The position numbers were made by a program, and so were the translations under genes. The notes below the pieces were generated by a model. The model worked only from the letters and a program-made list of their open reading frames with translations, did not search any database and had not been told where the DNA came from. A stretch of 64,000 nt of DNA, from NCBI RefSeq assembly GCF_014698505.1, contig NZ_JACJTD010000001.1, positions 124,001 through 188,000 of the forward strand, read 5' to 3'. Shown in pieces: positions 34,699-44,501 of this stretch. The stretch is from Nostoc foliaceum FACHB-393 (GTDB taxonomy: Bacteria > Cyanobacteriota > Cyanobacteriia > Cyanobacteriales > Nostocaceae). Numbering within the stretch: position 1 is the first letter of the stretch; each line of letters opens with the position of its first letter.

Positions 34699-35459
34699 CT
34701 ACGCAAATAATGGTTTTTCCGCTATTTTAGTAGCAATTGATCTACCAATATTATGGAAATATTCACTTGTTACACCTATAGATACAGGATGTTTAGTTAT
34801 GACAAACACAGTCTGACTATTTCTACAAATTAAGAAACCTTCTGAAGTTCGTGAAAATTCAACATCCTTTATTTTTTCGGTTATTCTTCTCCAAGAAGGC
34901 TCATATCCCACACCGTAGAAAACAACCGCTTTAGGTTGATGTTCTTTTATTCTTTGACTAATATGATTTATTCGCTTTTCAAGACAATAATTTTCATAAG
35001 TATCTCTATTAGATAAAAAAGTAAGCTTAGAATATTCACCATATATCCAATGTTTAAGAGATGGTGAGGGTAAAGGTAATAATTCTAACAAACAAGTCTC
35101 TTTATCTTTTCTACCTAGTTCCTCTATTTGATATTTACGAATATCTTCTAGGTCAATATTATCTTTTCCTTTAGCACTCAATATAATACGAATTAATGTC
35201 CTCCAGACTGGCACATCCAATTTTGCACCTAGTTTAAAACTCGCCCCATATCCGATAGCTTCATGATATTCTGCAATATCTTCTATTTCCTTCTGTTCTC
35301 TCTCTGACCATTTCTTTATTCTGTTATTAATTTCGTTAAAATCTCCTCCTGCTTCTTCCATACCAATAAACCAATAATTCCCTTGATAATTACCATATCC
35401 ATAAAATGCATCAACTATTTTTTCTAGAAGCTCATCATTAAAAAATCTTGACTGAACAT
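34699..35459 (-). pseudogene. Frameshifted gene, possible nucleotide-processing protein
   Basis: The main frame (stop at 34699) gives 220 residues from an internal ATG at 35361, but coding clearly runs further up: RFFNDELLEKIVDAFYGYGN, then GNYWFIGMEEAGGDF. No start codon exists in that frame. An ATG at 35459 in the next frame gives MFSQDF and joins the main frame if one base is added in the run of six T (plus-strand A at 35440-35445). The restored protein would be about 253 residues. Later parts contain KAVVFYGVGYEPSWRRI and HPVSIGVTSEYFHNIG. The WFIGMEEAGG start and VVFYG segment recall uracil-DNA-glycosylase-fold proteins, but I cannot confirm it. Real frameshift, programmed slippage or a sequencing error are all possible. 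Confidence 0.65.
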
Positions 35460-35717
35460 AACTCTATTATTTTAATTATAAAATCAAAACTTGTTCATCA
35501 AAAATAATTGAGCATACATAGAATGTCAAGTTAAATAACTAAAGTGAAAATTTTCGGACATTATCAAGTCATAAATAAACTTTCTATTCTTTACGCCTTT
35601 GCATGAGGCAATTTTCCCACAAAAAACTTGCCTCAGAAGCATCACACCCCCAAGGCAAGCCAACTCTCTAATTCTTTCTTTACTTCGCGCCCTTAGCGCC
35701 TTTGCGGTTCGTTTCTC

Positions 35718-37124
35718 TTAAAGCTGCTTCACTTCCGAAACCAACTTCGCCACCATATCCTTCGCACTACCAAAAAGCATCGTCGTTTTATCCTTGTAGA
35801 ACAACTCATTATCTACACCGGCAAAACCCGTACTCATCCCGCGCTTAATTACAATCGTCTGCTTCGCCCGATCTACTTCCAAAATCGGCATACCATAAAT
35901 CGGGCTATTTTTATCACTCCGCGCCGCCGGATTTACCACATCATTTGCCCCAATTATTAAAGCCACATCCGCTTGCTCAAACTGGGGATTAATATCATCC
36001 ATGTCGTACAACTGGGTATAAGGCACATTTGCCTCCGCCAACAACACATTCATGTGCCCCGGCATTCTACCAGCAACGGGGTGAATGGCATACTTGACAT
36101 CAACGCCCATTTTTTCCAACTGATCTGACAGTTCCCGGACGCTATGTTGCGCTTGGGCAACTGCCATACCATAACCAGGAACAATTACCACAGAACGGGC
36201 ATAACCCAACATCATCGCCCCTTCTTCAGGATCGATACTGCGGACGCTTTGATCAGTTGCGCCACCACTTGCAGCACCACCACCAGAACTAGAACCTGTA
36301 CCAAAAGCGCTGAACAGCACACTAAATAAGGAGCGGTTCATCGCCTTACACATAATCTCGGTGAGGATTAAGCCAGATGCTCCCACCAAAGCACCAGCGA
36401 TGATTAACATGTTGTTCATCACCACGAACCCAGCCGCCGCCGCCGCCACACCTGACAACGAGTTCAACAGCGAGATTACCACTGGCATATCGCCGCCACC
36501 AATGGGGATGACGAACATTATACCCAGCACCAATGAAACACCAACCACTCCCAAGAATATGGGTAAGCTATCTGGTGTGATAATTAAGTAGGCACTACCT
36601 ACTATATAAGCACCTAGAAGCAAGAGGTTAAATGGTTGCTGAAATGGAAATGTAATCGGGGAACCGCTAATTAAACCTTGCAATTTGGCAAAGGCTAGAA
36701 AACTACCTGTGAAGGTAACACCACCGATTAACACGTCCAACAACATGGAAATATTGACATCTAGCGGTATCGCCTGAGAACTATCCAATAACCGCCAAAA
36801 TTCGGCAACGGCTACTAGTGCGGAAGCCGCGCCGCCCAAACCGTTGAGTAAACCCACCATTTGGGGCATTTCAGTCATTTGGACTTTGTAGGCAACGATC
36901 GCACCAATTCCCGATCCAATCGCCAAGCCCAACAATATCATCTCGTAATTCAATACATGCTGATCCAGCATTGTTGCTGCGATCGCTAGCAGCATCCCCA
37001 CAGCCGCTACAATATTACCGTTTCTCGCTGTAGCAGGTGATCCCAGCTTTTTCAAGCCCAGAATGAATAACGATGCAGCGACTAAGTACGTCAGCTGAAT
37101 GCCAGTTGGTAAAAAGTCGCTCAC
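35718..37124 (-). CDS. pntB: NAD(P) transhydrogenase subunit beta
   Basis: A 468-residue membrane subunit of the proton-translocating transhydrogenase, which moves hydride between NADH and NADP+ using the proton gradient and so supplies NADPH. The first ~270 residues are membrane helices (GLAIGSGIGAIVAYKVQMTE, LNGLGGAASALVAVAEF). The C-terminal NADP(H)-binding domain III contains VIVPGYGMAVAQAQ, GRMPGHMNVLLAEANVPY and ALIIGANDVVNPAA. The start is GTG, overlapping the pntAB stop (GTGA). It is the last gene of the pntAA-pntAB-pntB operon. Confidence 0.95.
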   Translation of the reverse strand: MSDFLPTGIQLTYLVAASLFILGLKKLGSPATARNGNIVAAVGMLLAIAATMLDQHVLNYEMILLGLAIGSGIGAIVAYKVQMTEMPQMVGLLNGLGGAASALVAVAEFWRLLDSSQAIPLDVNISMLLDVLIGGVTFTGSFLAFAKLQGLISGSPITFPFQQPFNLLLLGAYIVGSAYLIITPDSLPIFLGVVGVSLVLGIMFVIPIGGGDMPVVISLLNSLSGVAAAAAGFVVMNNMLIIAGALVGASGLILTEIMCKAMNRSLFSVLFSAFGTGSSSGGGAASGGATDQSVRSIDPEEGAMMLGYARSVVIVPGYGMAVAQAQHSVRELSDQLEKMGVDVKYAIHPVAGRMPGHMNVLLAEANVPYTQLYDMDDINPQFEQADVALIIGANDVVNPAARSDKNSPIYGMPILEVDRAKQTIVIKRGMSTGFAGVDNELFYKDKTTMLFGSAKDMVAKLVSEVKQL

Positions 37125-37414
37125 GCCTTAATCTCCTTCTTCTTGAACATTTGCAACATTCTGTCTGTCACTAAAAAACCGCCTACAACGTTGATTGTCG
37201 CCAGTATTACAGCAATCAAACCGAGAATTACTGACACGCTTGTGTCTCTAGCACCAGCAGCAACTATTGCTCCAAGTACCGCAATCCCAGAAATCGCGTT
37301 TGAGCCTGACATTAAGGGCGTGTGTAGAGTCGGTGGTATTTTGTTGATGACTTCAAAGCCGATAAAAGATGCCAAAACAAATACAAACAAAGCAGCAAGT
37401 AATGCCTCTGTCAT
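37121..37414 (-). CDS. pntAB: NAD(P) transhydrogenase subunit alpha part 2
   Basis: A 97-residue, three-helix membrane subunit (domain II part). It starts MTEALLAALFVFVLASFIGF, contains VINKIPPTLHTPLMSGSNAI, and ends with a third helix and FKKKEIKA. The start is ATG at 37414, with AAGGAG ten bases upstream; an upstream start would overlap pntAA and lacks such a site. It sits between pntAA (31-base gap) and pntB (4-base overlap). Confidence 0.93.
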   Translation of the reverse strand: MTEALLAALFVFVLASFIGFEVINKIPPTLHTPLMSGSNAISGIAVLGAIVAAGARDTSVSVILGLIAVILATINVVGGFLVTDRMLQMFKKKEIKA

Positions 37415-37445
37415 GAAATCAAAACTCCTTATGGTAATTTGGCTA

Positions 37446-38612
37446 CTAACCTGCTCCAACACCGCTCAAAGCTTGTAGCGCATCCCGCACTCGTTGATTG
37501 CGAATTTCACCAGCGTGGGTAACGCAAGCCGCGTCAACAATGTCGTCGCTAAAGTCCACCTGCAAAGCTTTGTCTTTAATTAGCAGTTGCATCAACGATG
37601 TTACGTTCTTGGCATACAATTGGCTGGCGTGAATTGGCATCGATGATGGGAGATTGATGGGGCCGATAATTGTTACGCCGTTCCACACAATATCTTTACC
37701 AGGTTCGGTACAGGCGCAGTTACCACCCTGTTCAGCCGCCAAATCCACAATCACTGAACCTGGTTTCATCTGTGCCACCATTTCTTCTGTAACTAGTCGT
37801 GGTGCTTGTCTCCCAGGAACTTGGGCGGTAGTGATTACGACATCAGAATTTTTAATGTGTTCGGCGACAACTTCTTGGGTACGTTGTTTGCTAGCCTCAG
37901 ATATTTCCTTGGCGTAACCGCCAGCAGCAACGGTTTCTTCGTCTAATTTGACTTCAACGAATTTTGCCCCTAAGCTTTGCACTTCTTCTTTGACGGCGGG
38001 ACGGATATCAAAGGCTTCTACCACTGCTCCCAAGCGTCTAGCGGTGGCGATCGCTTGCAAACCGGCTACACCAGCGCCCATAATAAATACTTTCGCTGGT
38101 GCGATCGTTCCTGCGGCTGTTGTCAGCATCGGGAAATATTTCGGTAATGCAGCTGCGGCAATCAATACTGCTTTGTAACCTGCTAATGAAGCTTGCGAGG
38201 ACAAAGCATCCATACTTTGCGCCCTGGTAGTACGGGGAATCATCTCCATACTCAAGGCTGTGACTTTCCGATTTGCTAGTTGCTGTGCTACAACAGGATT
38301 TCCCAAAGGATTGAGGAAACTGACTAATACAGCCCCTTCCTTTAAAAAATCAATTTCTGAGCGTCCATCTTCTCGTTCTTGTGGTGGGCTAACTTTCAGT
38401 AAAATATCTGTTTCGCCCCATAATTTGGCACTATCGCTAATTATTGTCGCTCCTGCTGCTTCATAGTCAGGATCGCTGAAAAAAGATCGCTCTCCTGCAC
38501 CTGCTTCTACCCACACTTCCAAACCTTGTTTTACCAATCGGGCAACGGTGTCAGGAATTAATGCCACACGACGTTCACAAACTTCAATTTCTTTAGCAAC
38601 TGCTATTCTCAT
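37446..38612 (-). CDS. pntAA: NAD(P) transhydrogenase subunit alpha part 1
   Basis: A 388-residue soluble NAD(H)-binding subunit (domain I). It is similar to alanine dehydrogenase: MRIAVAKEIEVCERRVALIP, the RTTRAQSMDALSSQASLAGY segment, the Rossmann motif VFIMGAGVAGLQAIATARRL, and GSVIVDLAAEQGGNCACTEP. The start is ATG at 38612, with GGAG just upstream; the 12 codons before it do not look conserved. It is the first gene of the pnt operon, which in cyanobacteria is split as alpha1-alpha2-beta, as here. Confidence 0.95.
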   Translation of the reverse strand: MRIAVAKEIEVCERRVALIPDTVARLVKQGLEVWVEAGAGERSFFSDPDYEAAGATIISDSAKLWGETDILLKVSPPQEREDGRSEIDFLKEGAVLVSFLNPLGNPVVAQQLANRKVTALSMEMIPRTTRAQSMDALSSQASLAGYKAVLIAAAALPKYFPMLTTAAGTIAPAKVFIMGAGVAGLQAIATARRLGAVVEAFDIRPAVKEEVQSLGAKFVEVKLDEETVAAGGYAKEISEASKQRTQEVVAEHIKNSDVVITTAQVPGRQAPRLVTEEMVAQMKPGSVIVDLAAEQGGNCACTEPGKDIVWNGVTIIGPINLPSSMPIHASQLYAKNVTSLMQLLIKDKALQVDFSDDIVDAACVTHAGEIRNQRVRDALQALSGVGAG

Positions 38613-39374
38613 GAAATCTCCTGAAGATAAATACCTAATCTCTGCCAAGTAAGCGATTGTCTAGATGAGCGATATCCCGCACTCATAATACTTAGGCGGC
38701 AAAATCAGCCATGACTTTTACTTGATAGATTGAACCTTGAAACTTTCCTCTCCCACTCTTAGCTATCCAGGCAAAGCCTGACTTTGCCGCTCGCAGATGT
38801 CATATTTTCAGATAGTTGCAAACAGGGTTACGTATTGCACATCCTAAATTGATTCCCAAATTTTGCATCTTTATCTTCAGCTTGTTTTCGGGATTGAGAA
38901 ATTTTGGTATTCCTTTCTTATAGAGTAATATTGACCAAATTTTGAAAGCTTTATAATTTCCCAATCAAATTTTAATGATTACTGACTTTGGATTCCAACT
39001 TATTTTAATCAATTTAGCCCAAGTTAACAGGCGATCGCTGATGCCACGCCTCAATTTTTATAACAAAATTCTCAAATTTAGATACACTTATACATATTTA
39101 GAAACACAATCCAATGCCAACTGTGTTTCTATTTAGTTCCAAATTTGACCAATCTAGTCATCAAATCAGCACCCTGTAAGGGTCATGAAGTAAATTGATT
39201 GCGTGTTGAATTTATACTAAGTAATTTTGCTGTCGCCCAAACATCAGGGAAGATGGCACTTTTTGTTGTTACTCGACGTCAATTGTCAGGAAGTGAGTAG
39301 TAAACTTTAGTAACGAATACTAACACACGGTTATTTAGATAACAGATTTATATTTTGGTAGAGGAAGCCCAATT
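38613..39374. other. Long intergenic region between the pnt operon and the DUF2808 gene
   Basis: 762 bases without a gene, between two divergent transcripts. It holds a small palindrome (GGCAAAG/CTTTGCC, 38770-38788), one GCGATCGC octamer, and a hairpin with 10-bp arms TAGAAACACA/TGTGTTTCTA at 39099-39131. The rest is AT-rich. Promoters for pntAA and the DUF2808 gene must lie here, but no box is clear enough to call. Confidence 0.6.
39099..39131. repeat. Hairpin with 10-bp perfect arms
   Basis: The arms TAGAAACACA (39099-39108) and TGTGTTTCTA (39122-39131) with a 13-nt loop, alone in an intergenic region about 245 bases before the DUF2808 gene. A role in a leader or as a small-RNA terminator is possible; nothing further is seen. 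Confidence 0.55.
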
Positions 39375-39887
39375 ATGCGACGTTTACTTTCCGCTTTAGC
39401 CGTGACTAGCTGTTTAGTGACTGTATTTCCAGCCCTGACTTGGGCACAAAGTTTACCTGGATTTACGCTATTTAGCGGCATTAAAAGCGAAAATCAACTA
39501 CCCTTCCGGTTAGATTTTGGTGGACAAGCTAATGGTTGGGATAGATACATATTGAGGATTCCAGCCCAAAGAATGAAATTGGCAGTTGGTCAATTTGCCA
39601 TTACTTACCCTGATTATTACAAAGGAACTTTTGACCAGAAAAACATTGAAGTCCGAGTCAAAGGCAAAGCTGTTCCGCTTTCTGAGGTGAAGTGGGACAA
39701 AGAAGGTAAGCTGATTAATATTTTCCCCCAAGAGCCGGTGCCAGCAGGTAGCGCAGTTGAGGTAGTCTTATCTAACGTGAAAAACCCAGCCTTCGGCGGA
39801 ATTTACTATTTTAACTGTCAAGTACTCTCCCCTGGTGATGTACCACTATTGCGCTACATGGGAACATGGATCTTGAGCATCAATTAA
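39375..39887 (+). CDS. DUF2808 family exported protein
   Basis: A 170-residue protein with a signal peptide (MRRLLSALAVTSCLVTVFPA ... TWAQS, cleavage near residue 25) and one DUF2808 domain: FRLDFGGQANGWDRYILRIP, FAITYPDYYKGTFD, and IFPQEPVPAGSAVEVVLSNV. The family is frequent in cyanobacteria and is predicted to be periplasmic; its job is not known. A good ribosome site (AGAGGAAG) precedes the ATG. It lies upstream of rpmH but is separated by a repeat-containing gap. Confidence 0.85.
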   Translation: MRRLLSALAVTSCLVTVFPALTWAQSLPGFTLFSGIKSENQLPFRLDFGGQANGWDRYILRIPAQRMKLAVGQFAITYPDYYKGTFDQKNIEVRVKGKAVPLSEVKWDKEGKLINIFPQEPVPAGSAVEVVLSNVKNPAFGGIYYFNCQVLSPGDVPLLRYMGTWILSIN

Positions 39888-40024
39888 AAGTGGAGAAATG
39901 GGGACAGAGGGTGATGGGGGTGTAACCAATTTCCAATGCCCAATTCCCGATTTCCAATTCCTTATTAAAGTGATACAATTGGAGATTGTGAGTTTTTATA
40001 AAAATCACCTAAGAGGAGAAGAGT

Positions 40025-40159
40025 ATGAAAAGAACACTAGGCGGCACTAGCCGTAAGAGAAAAAGAACCTCTGGTTTTCGCGCCAGAATGCGGACACCAG
40101 ACGGCAGAAACGTGATTAGTGCCAGGAGAAGAAAGGGTCGTCACCGTCTAAGCGTTTAG
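40025..40159 (+). CDS. rpmH: Ribosomal protein bL34
   Basis: A 44-residue, strongly basic protein. It starts [20 protein letters not shown], then [20 protein letters not shown], ending RLSV: L34 of the large ribosomal subunit. The ribosome site AAGAGGAGAAG lies just before the ATG. It heads the conserved order rpmH-rnpA-(PH protein)-yidC-khpB. It is 26 bases before rnpA. Confidence 0.97.
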   Translation: MKRTLGGTSRKRKRTSGFRARMRTPDGRNVISARRRKGRHRLSV

Positions 40160-40185
40160 GGCGTATGTAAGCTAAAAGAGCATCT

Positions 40186-40608
40186 GTGGCTTTGCCTAAA
40201 GCAAATCGGCTAAAATCCCGCAAGGATTTCCAGGCAGTTTTCCGGGAAGGGATTCGGCGTCATGGCTCTTATTTAACATTGAGAGCTTTAAAGCCGTTAT
40301 GTTCAACAAAACCTTCTTTGGACACTGCCACCCAAACTACACAAGCAAGTGACTCAGCACATCTTGCCAGCACGCGGATTGGTATTTCCATAAGCACAAA
40401 AGTAAGCAAAAGGGCAGTGGTTCGCAACCGAATCAAACGGCAAATTACTTCTGCTTTATATAACTTGCTGCCCAAATTATCACCAGGATGGCGGCTAGTG
40501 TTCATTGTCAAACCTACAGCAGCAGAATCTAAGTGCGTAAGCCCACAATTTCTGCAAGAATTAGAGCAGTTGTTGGCACAAGCTGAGGTGTTCGATGGGA
40601 ATTCGTGA
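40186..40608 (+). CDS. rnpA: Ribonuclease P protein component
   Basis: A 140-residue basic protein. It has the RnpA order: LPKANRLKSRKDFQAVFREG, a central RIGISISTKVSKRAVVRNRI (the RNR motif that contacts P RNA and precursor tRNA), and LPKLSPGWRLVFIVKPTAAE. A low-complexity insert (about 45-62, with TATQTTQASDSAHLAST) is longer than in enteric homologues. It helps the RNA subunit mature tRNA 5' ends. The start is GTG at 40186, directly after rpmH. Confidence 0.95.
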   Translation: MALPKANRLKSRKDFQAVFREGIRRHGSYLTLRALKPLCSTKPSLDTATQTTQASDSAHLASTRIGISISTKVSKRAVVRNRIKRQITSALYNLLPKLSPGWRLVFIVKPTAAESKCVSPQFLQELEQLLAQAEVFDGNS

Positions 40609-40987
40609 AGATGTTTATTATGAAGGTGGCCCCCATACTGGGGATTTAATTGTCAACCTGTTGATTGGGCTAACCATTGTCGGGATACCATTAACAGTTG
40701 GGGCAATTGTCAGAGCATTGTGGCTGCGTTTCCGCATCACCGATCGCCGGATTACCGTGACAGGAGGTTGGCAGGGACGCGATCGCACTGACATAATTTA
40801 CTCAGAAATTGTCAAAGTCGTTACAGTCCCTCGTGGCATTGGCTTATGGGGAGATATGGTACTAACCCTAAGAAACGGCAGTCGTCTTGAATTGCGGGCA
40901 ATTCCTAAGTTTCGGGAAGTTTATGACTACATCAACGAAAGAATTGCTGCGAAAAATCCTGAATATAGCGCCGCTGCTAACAAGTGA
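40595..40987 (+). CDS. PH (YdbS/DUF304-like) membrane protein
   Basis: A 130-residue protein. One membrane helix (LIVNLLIGLTIVGIPLTVGA) is followed by a bacterial pleckstrin-homology-like domain: RFRITDRRITVTGGWQGRDR, then DIIYSEIVKVVTVPRG and GDMVLTLRNGSRLELRAIP. Its start overlaps rnpA by 14 bases, so the two are translated together. The gene sits between rnpA and yidC in many cyanobacteria; its function there is unknown. Membrane anchoring suggests work at the membrane beside YidC. Confidence 0.82.
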   Translation: MGIREDVYYEGGPHTGDLIVNLLIGLTIVGIPLTVGAIVRALWLRFRITDRRITVTGGWQGRDRTDIIYSEIVKVVTVPRGIGLWGDMVLTLRNGSRLELRAIPKFREVYDYINERIAAKNPEYSAAANK

Positions 40988-41219
40988 TGAGAGTAGGGAC
41001 TAGGAAGTAGGGAATGCAAAATTTACTCAGATAAAATCCAAAGTTAAGAACTTCCCACTTACCAAAAACTACATACCACTCCTAATTCCCTACTCCCTAT
41101 TCCCCACTTCTTTTTTTGGGATGTGCGGCTATCCGTAGCGAAGGGTAGTCGCACATAATTTATGATTTAGATAAATTAGATTCAGTCAGTTTACAGTACC
41201 TCAGGTTGAATTCAGAATA

Positions 41220-42371
41220 ATGGATTTTGGTATCGGCTTTCTCTCGAACAACGTGATGCTGCCAATCATAGATTTTTTCTATGGGATTGTGCCTAGCTAC
41301 GGATTGGCGATCGTTGCTTTGACCCTGATAGTCCGCTTCGCGCTCTATCCCCTGAGTGCTGGCTCAATTCGCAACATGCGGAAGATGCGAATTGTACAAC
41401 CTCTGATGCAGAAGCGGATGGCAGAAATCAAAGAGCGGTATAAGGATGAACCGCAAAAGCAGCAGGAGGAAATGGTCAATGTTCAAAAAGAATTTGGCAA
41501 CCCCTTAGCAGGCTGTTTTCCATTACTAGTACAAATGCCGGTCTTATTAGCGCTGTTTGCCACTTTGCGGGGTTCGCCTTTTGCAGGTGCGAACTATAGC
41601 GTTAACCTACAAATCCTTCCCGCAGAACAAATCGAACAAATTCAACCGCAAGCCTTTGCTACTGCTCCTCAAAATATTTACATTGCTGATGGAGAACACG
41701 TTAAAGTAGCTGCCATCCTTCCTAGTGGTAACAAACTAGCGGTGGGAGAACAAACTAAGATCCAATATCAGACTACTGAGGGCAAACCATTTCAGGTACT
41801 CTTAGCAGAACACCCAGAAAATAACCTCATTCCTGATTGGAAAGTCACTAAAGGTGAAGATAGGGTAAAAATTGATGCCGAGGGTAATGTAGAAGCCTTG
41901 CAGCCTGGAGAAGTCACTATTCAAGGAACAATTCCTGGACTAGCAGCAGAAAAAGGCTTTCTATTTATTGATGCCTTAGGCAGAGTTGGCGCAACTGATC
42001 CAGATGGCACAATCCACTGGGATATCGTCGCCATGATCGTCTCCTTTGGAATCAGCCTTTATGTTAGCCAAATGCTTTCTGGACAAAACTCCAGTGGTGG
42101 CAATCCGCAGCAGGATACAGTTAACAAAATCACTCCAGTTATTTTTTCTGGGATGTTTTTGTTCTTCCCCTTACCAGCTGGGGTGCTGATGTATATGGTG
42201 ATTGGTAATATTTTCCAAACCGCACAAACTTATCTTCTCTCCCGCGAACCTCTACCAGAAGAACTGCAAAAAATCGTAGAAACTCAAGAAAAAGAAGCAG
42301 TAGTTGCAGAACAAAAGGCATTGCCATTTGAACCAAAAAGCGCCAAGAAAAAGGCGACAGGGGGATCATGA
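41220..42371 (+). CDS. yidC: Membrane protein insertase YidC/Alb3
   Basis: A 383-residue YidC/Oxa1/Alb3 insertase. It has the conserved core: [20 protein letters not shown] with the functional Arg in the membrane, [20 protein letters not shown], and helices near 90-110, 275-290 and 315-340 ([20 protein letters not shown]). A large extra loop (about 120-265, with beta-type segments such as [17 protein letters not shown]) lies between the core helices, as in other cyanobacteria. It inserts membrane proteins, including thylakoid ones. The stop overlaps khpB by 4 bases. Confidence 0.95.
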   Translation: MDFGIGFLSNNVMLPIIDFFYGIVPSYGLAIVALTLIVRFALYPLSAGSIRNMRKMRIVQPLMQKRMAEIKERYKDEPQKQQEEMVNVQKEFGNPLAGCFPLLVQMPVLLALFATLRGSPFAGANYSVNLQILPAEQIEQIQPQAFATAPQNIYIADGEHVKVAAILPSGNKLAVGEQTKIQYQTTEGKPFQVLLAEHPENNLIPDWKVTKGEDRVKIDAEGNVEALQPGEVTIQGTIPGLAAEKGFLFIDALGRVGATDPDGTIHWDIVAMIVSFGISLYVSQMLSGQNSSGGNPQQDTVNKITPVIFSGMFLFFPLPAGVLMYMVIGNIFQTAQTYLLSREPLPEELQKIVETQEKEAVVAEQKALPFEPKSAKKKATGGS

Positions 42372-42895
42372 GCAACATTTCGATGGAGCGAGGTCAGCAG
42401 TGGTTGAAAACCTTGCTAGAACTCACTGGAATACCTACTGAGATTCAAGGTCATTTAGAAACTGCCCAATCTCAAGATAGCGATTCCCCAGAACCAGACA
42501 ACTACTGGTTGACAATTGACCAAACTAATTTAACGTCAGAGCAAATCCAGGTCTTAATTGGTGCTGATGGCTCTGTGCTAGATGCGATTCAGTATCTAGC
42601 AAATTCGGTTTTAAACTTAAGCCAACCCCCTGAAGAACAAGCTTCTTACACCATTGAGTTGAATGGCTACCGCGTCAAAAGAGAAGCCGAAATTCGCGCA
42701 TTAGCAGAAGCAGCAGCCGATGAAGTGCGCTTTTCTGGTAGAGAAGTGGAAATCAAATCCCTCAGTTCTGCTGAACGGCGGCAAATTCATACATTCTTGA
42801 AGGAATTTGGAGATTTAGAAACCTTCAGTCGCGGTAAAGAACCACATCGTCATTTGGTTGTCCGTCCAGCTTCTTTGGAAGAAGTTAGGAGTTAG
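42368..42895 (+). CDS. khpB: RNA-binding KH/R3H protein KhpB (Jag)
   Basis: A 175-residue RNA-binding protein with a KH-like domain ([20 protein letters not shown]) and a C-terminal R3H domain ([20 protein letters not shown], then [20 protein letters not shown]). The R3H signature R-x3-H is seen in ERRQIH. Jag proteins sit next to yidC across bacteria and bind mRNAs at the membrane; the N-terminal Jag domain is reduced here. It overlaps yidC by four bases. Confidence 0.92.
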   Translation: MSNISMERGQQWLKTLLELTGIPTEIQGHLETAQSQDSDSPEPDNYWLTIDQTNLTSEQIQVLIGADGSVLDAIQYLANSVLNLSQPPEEQASYTIELNGYRVKREAEIRALAEAAADEVRFSGREVEIKSLSSAERRQIHTFLKEFGDLETFSRGKEPHRHLVVRPASLEEVRS

Positions 42896-42905
42896 GAGTT
42901 GTTCA

Positions 42906-42940
42906 ATTTTGGATTTTAGATTTTAGATTCAATCCAAAAT
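42906..42940 (+). terminator. Stem between khpB and yceD
   Basis: The arms ATTTTGGATT (42906-42915) and AATCCAAAAT (42931-42940) are perfect complements, with TTTTAGA units in the loop. It begins ten bases after the khpB stop. There is no clear T-run, so it may be a repeat rather than a true terminator. Confidence 0.45.
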
Positions 42941-43097
42941 CCAAAATATAAAATTGGCAGAGCTAGGAGTTTATTGAAGTTCATAACTATATAATTTCAA
43001 AATTCCTCTTGTTCCTAAAAGCTAAAATAAAGATGTAGCATCAGTATAATTGCTGGTAATCAAGATAATTTTTTAGTGAGAATGTCTCACAAATCCT

Positions 43098-43622
43098 ATG
43101 GACGCTATTTATATTCCGCAGCTAGCTAAAGCCCCGGAGCGGACAGAGGAAGTTCAGGTTCAGGAATTTCTGCCTGGTCTGGAAACATTGACACCAGTTC
43201 GCGGTCATGTACGCGTGCAGCATCATGGCAATTACTTGGAAGTGTCCGGTCAGGCAGAAACAATTATTACTTGTACCTGCAACCGCTGTTTGCAGCAATA
43301 CAATCGACGTTTAGGGCTTGATACAAAGGAAATCATCTGGTTAGACGAAACTGCAAATCAGCCAAAAGACTTGCCCTTAGAAAGGGAAGTAGTTATGGAA
43401 GATTTACTTGAAACCCTACCACCCGATGGTTATTTTTATGCCAACGAATGGCTGTATGAGCAGATGTGCTTGGCAGTACCCCAGCGTCAGCTGTGCGATC
43501 GCAATTGTCCAGGTATTCCTGCAATTACTGCTGAGAGTTCTGAGAGTTCTGATAGTCCTGAAACTCCAGTTGATAACCGTTGGGCTTCTCTGGAAGCACT
43601 GAAAAAGCAACTTCCGGGGTAG
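43098..43622 (+). CDS. YceD family (DUF177) protein
   Basis: A 174-residue protein of the YceD/DUF177 family, in bacteria often upstream of rpmF and linked to 23S rRNA handling; rpmF is not next to it here. The zinc-type cysteines are seen in TCTCNRCLQQY and in QLCDRNCPG near residue 140. The C-terminal part has a small repeat (ESSESSDSPETP, about 148-160), encoded by a GAGAGTTCT tandem at 43529-43550. Soluble. A plant homologue is linked to chloroplast rRNA, which fits a ribosome role. Confidence 0.85.
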   Translation: MDAIYIPQLAKAPERTEEVQVQEFLPGLETLTPVRGHVRVQHHGNYLEVSGQAETIITCTCNRCLQQYNRRLGLDTKEIIWLDETANQPKDLPLEREVVMEDLLETLPPDGYFYANEWLYEQMCLAVPQRQLCDRNCPGIPAITAESSESSDSPETPVDNRWASLEALKKQLPG

Positions 43623-43672
43623 ATATAGCACTTCCCACTCAGATCCGGTACAACATTATATCGCCAAGTGTA

Positions 43673-43696
43673 GGGGCACGGGCAGTGCCGTGCCCC
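43673..43696. repeat. GC-rich hairpin after yceD
   Basis: The arms GGGGCACGG (43673-43681) and CCGTGCCCC (43688-43696) with a 6-nt loop lie 50 bases after the yceD stop. A GTAGGGGC-type relative stands upstream of chlM (54662-54687). It may help end the transcript. Confidence 0.6.
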
Positions 43697-43799
43697 ACGG
43701 GTGTACCTCATGTAAACGAGAACCGCTGTAGTTAATGCGCCGTAATACAGGAAACGGCGCATTAACTATCTATTTCTGAGTATGAATTGCCTAGAGTAC

Positions 43800-44250
43800 C
43801 TAACGCACTCTATAAACTCTACTAATTTTATAACCACATTCTCTAGCTAATTCTGATGCCATTTACTTTAGTAAAAACTGTATCTTGTGGAATATCTTTG
43901 AAGTAATTTTCCATAACATCTTCAACTTGCTTAAGCTCTCATAAATTTGCTTATCATTTATGACCTTAAATAGACAACTTAAGGAGTTATGAATTTGATG
44001 TAAGTTATTCTCTCGAAGTTGTATAACTTTGAAAACTTCATCTCTAGAGAGATTAATATTAACAGATTTCTCTATAATTTTTTGACCTATAACATCAAAA
44101 GAATAGAATTATTGATATTCTTTCCCTATGTAACTATCTGATAGTAATACTATAAATTTAAAGGTACTAAAAAGCTCGATATAAGCATACAGTATTTTTT
44201 CACTAGGATTGCCTACAACAAATAAAGTATGTAAAACTTCTATATTTTAT
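43800..44250 (-). pseudogene. Decayed gene of unknown function
   Basis: Three reading frames of the minus strand each carry protein-like segments in order: IEVLHTLFVVGNPSEKILYA ... IELFSTFKFIVLLSDSYIG, then a stop, then FDVIGQKIIEKSVNINLSRD and VFKVIQLRENNLHQIHNSL; next QVEDVMENYFKDIPQDTVFT in a second frame; and finally ASELARECGYKISRVYRVR and a stop in a third. One stop and two frameshifts break it, and there is no start. Together they outline about 140 residues of one protein. No family recognised. The gene seems recently lost, as the pieces remain readable. The rest of the 43.6-44.5 kb gap is AT-rich with two GCGATCGC octamers. Confidence 0.5.
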
Positions 44251-44501
44251 GAATTGGAATTAGTAATATTTTCTGGCAATAGTTTGTAAAAAAGCGAAAA
44301 AATGAAGTAGTTTTAAGCACCTGATTATCCTGACAGGTGATTCAACTTTACTCACCACAAAAGAGCGATCGCCTTTAAAAAATATTTCACATAGAGCGTT
44401 TGCTCGTGCGATCGCTATGAACTGGTAGATGTTGGTTTTTTGGTTGTGAGAGGCGATACAAACCTGAACAATGAGAGAAGAACTAATAATCACAGCTAAA
44501 T

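Noticed and set aside
44260..44493. 77-residue minus-strand frame upstream of the Ycf46-like gene
   Set aside because: It runs through HIP1-rich non-coding sequence and shows no domain or ribosome site.
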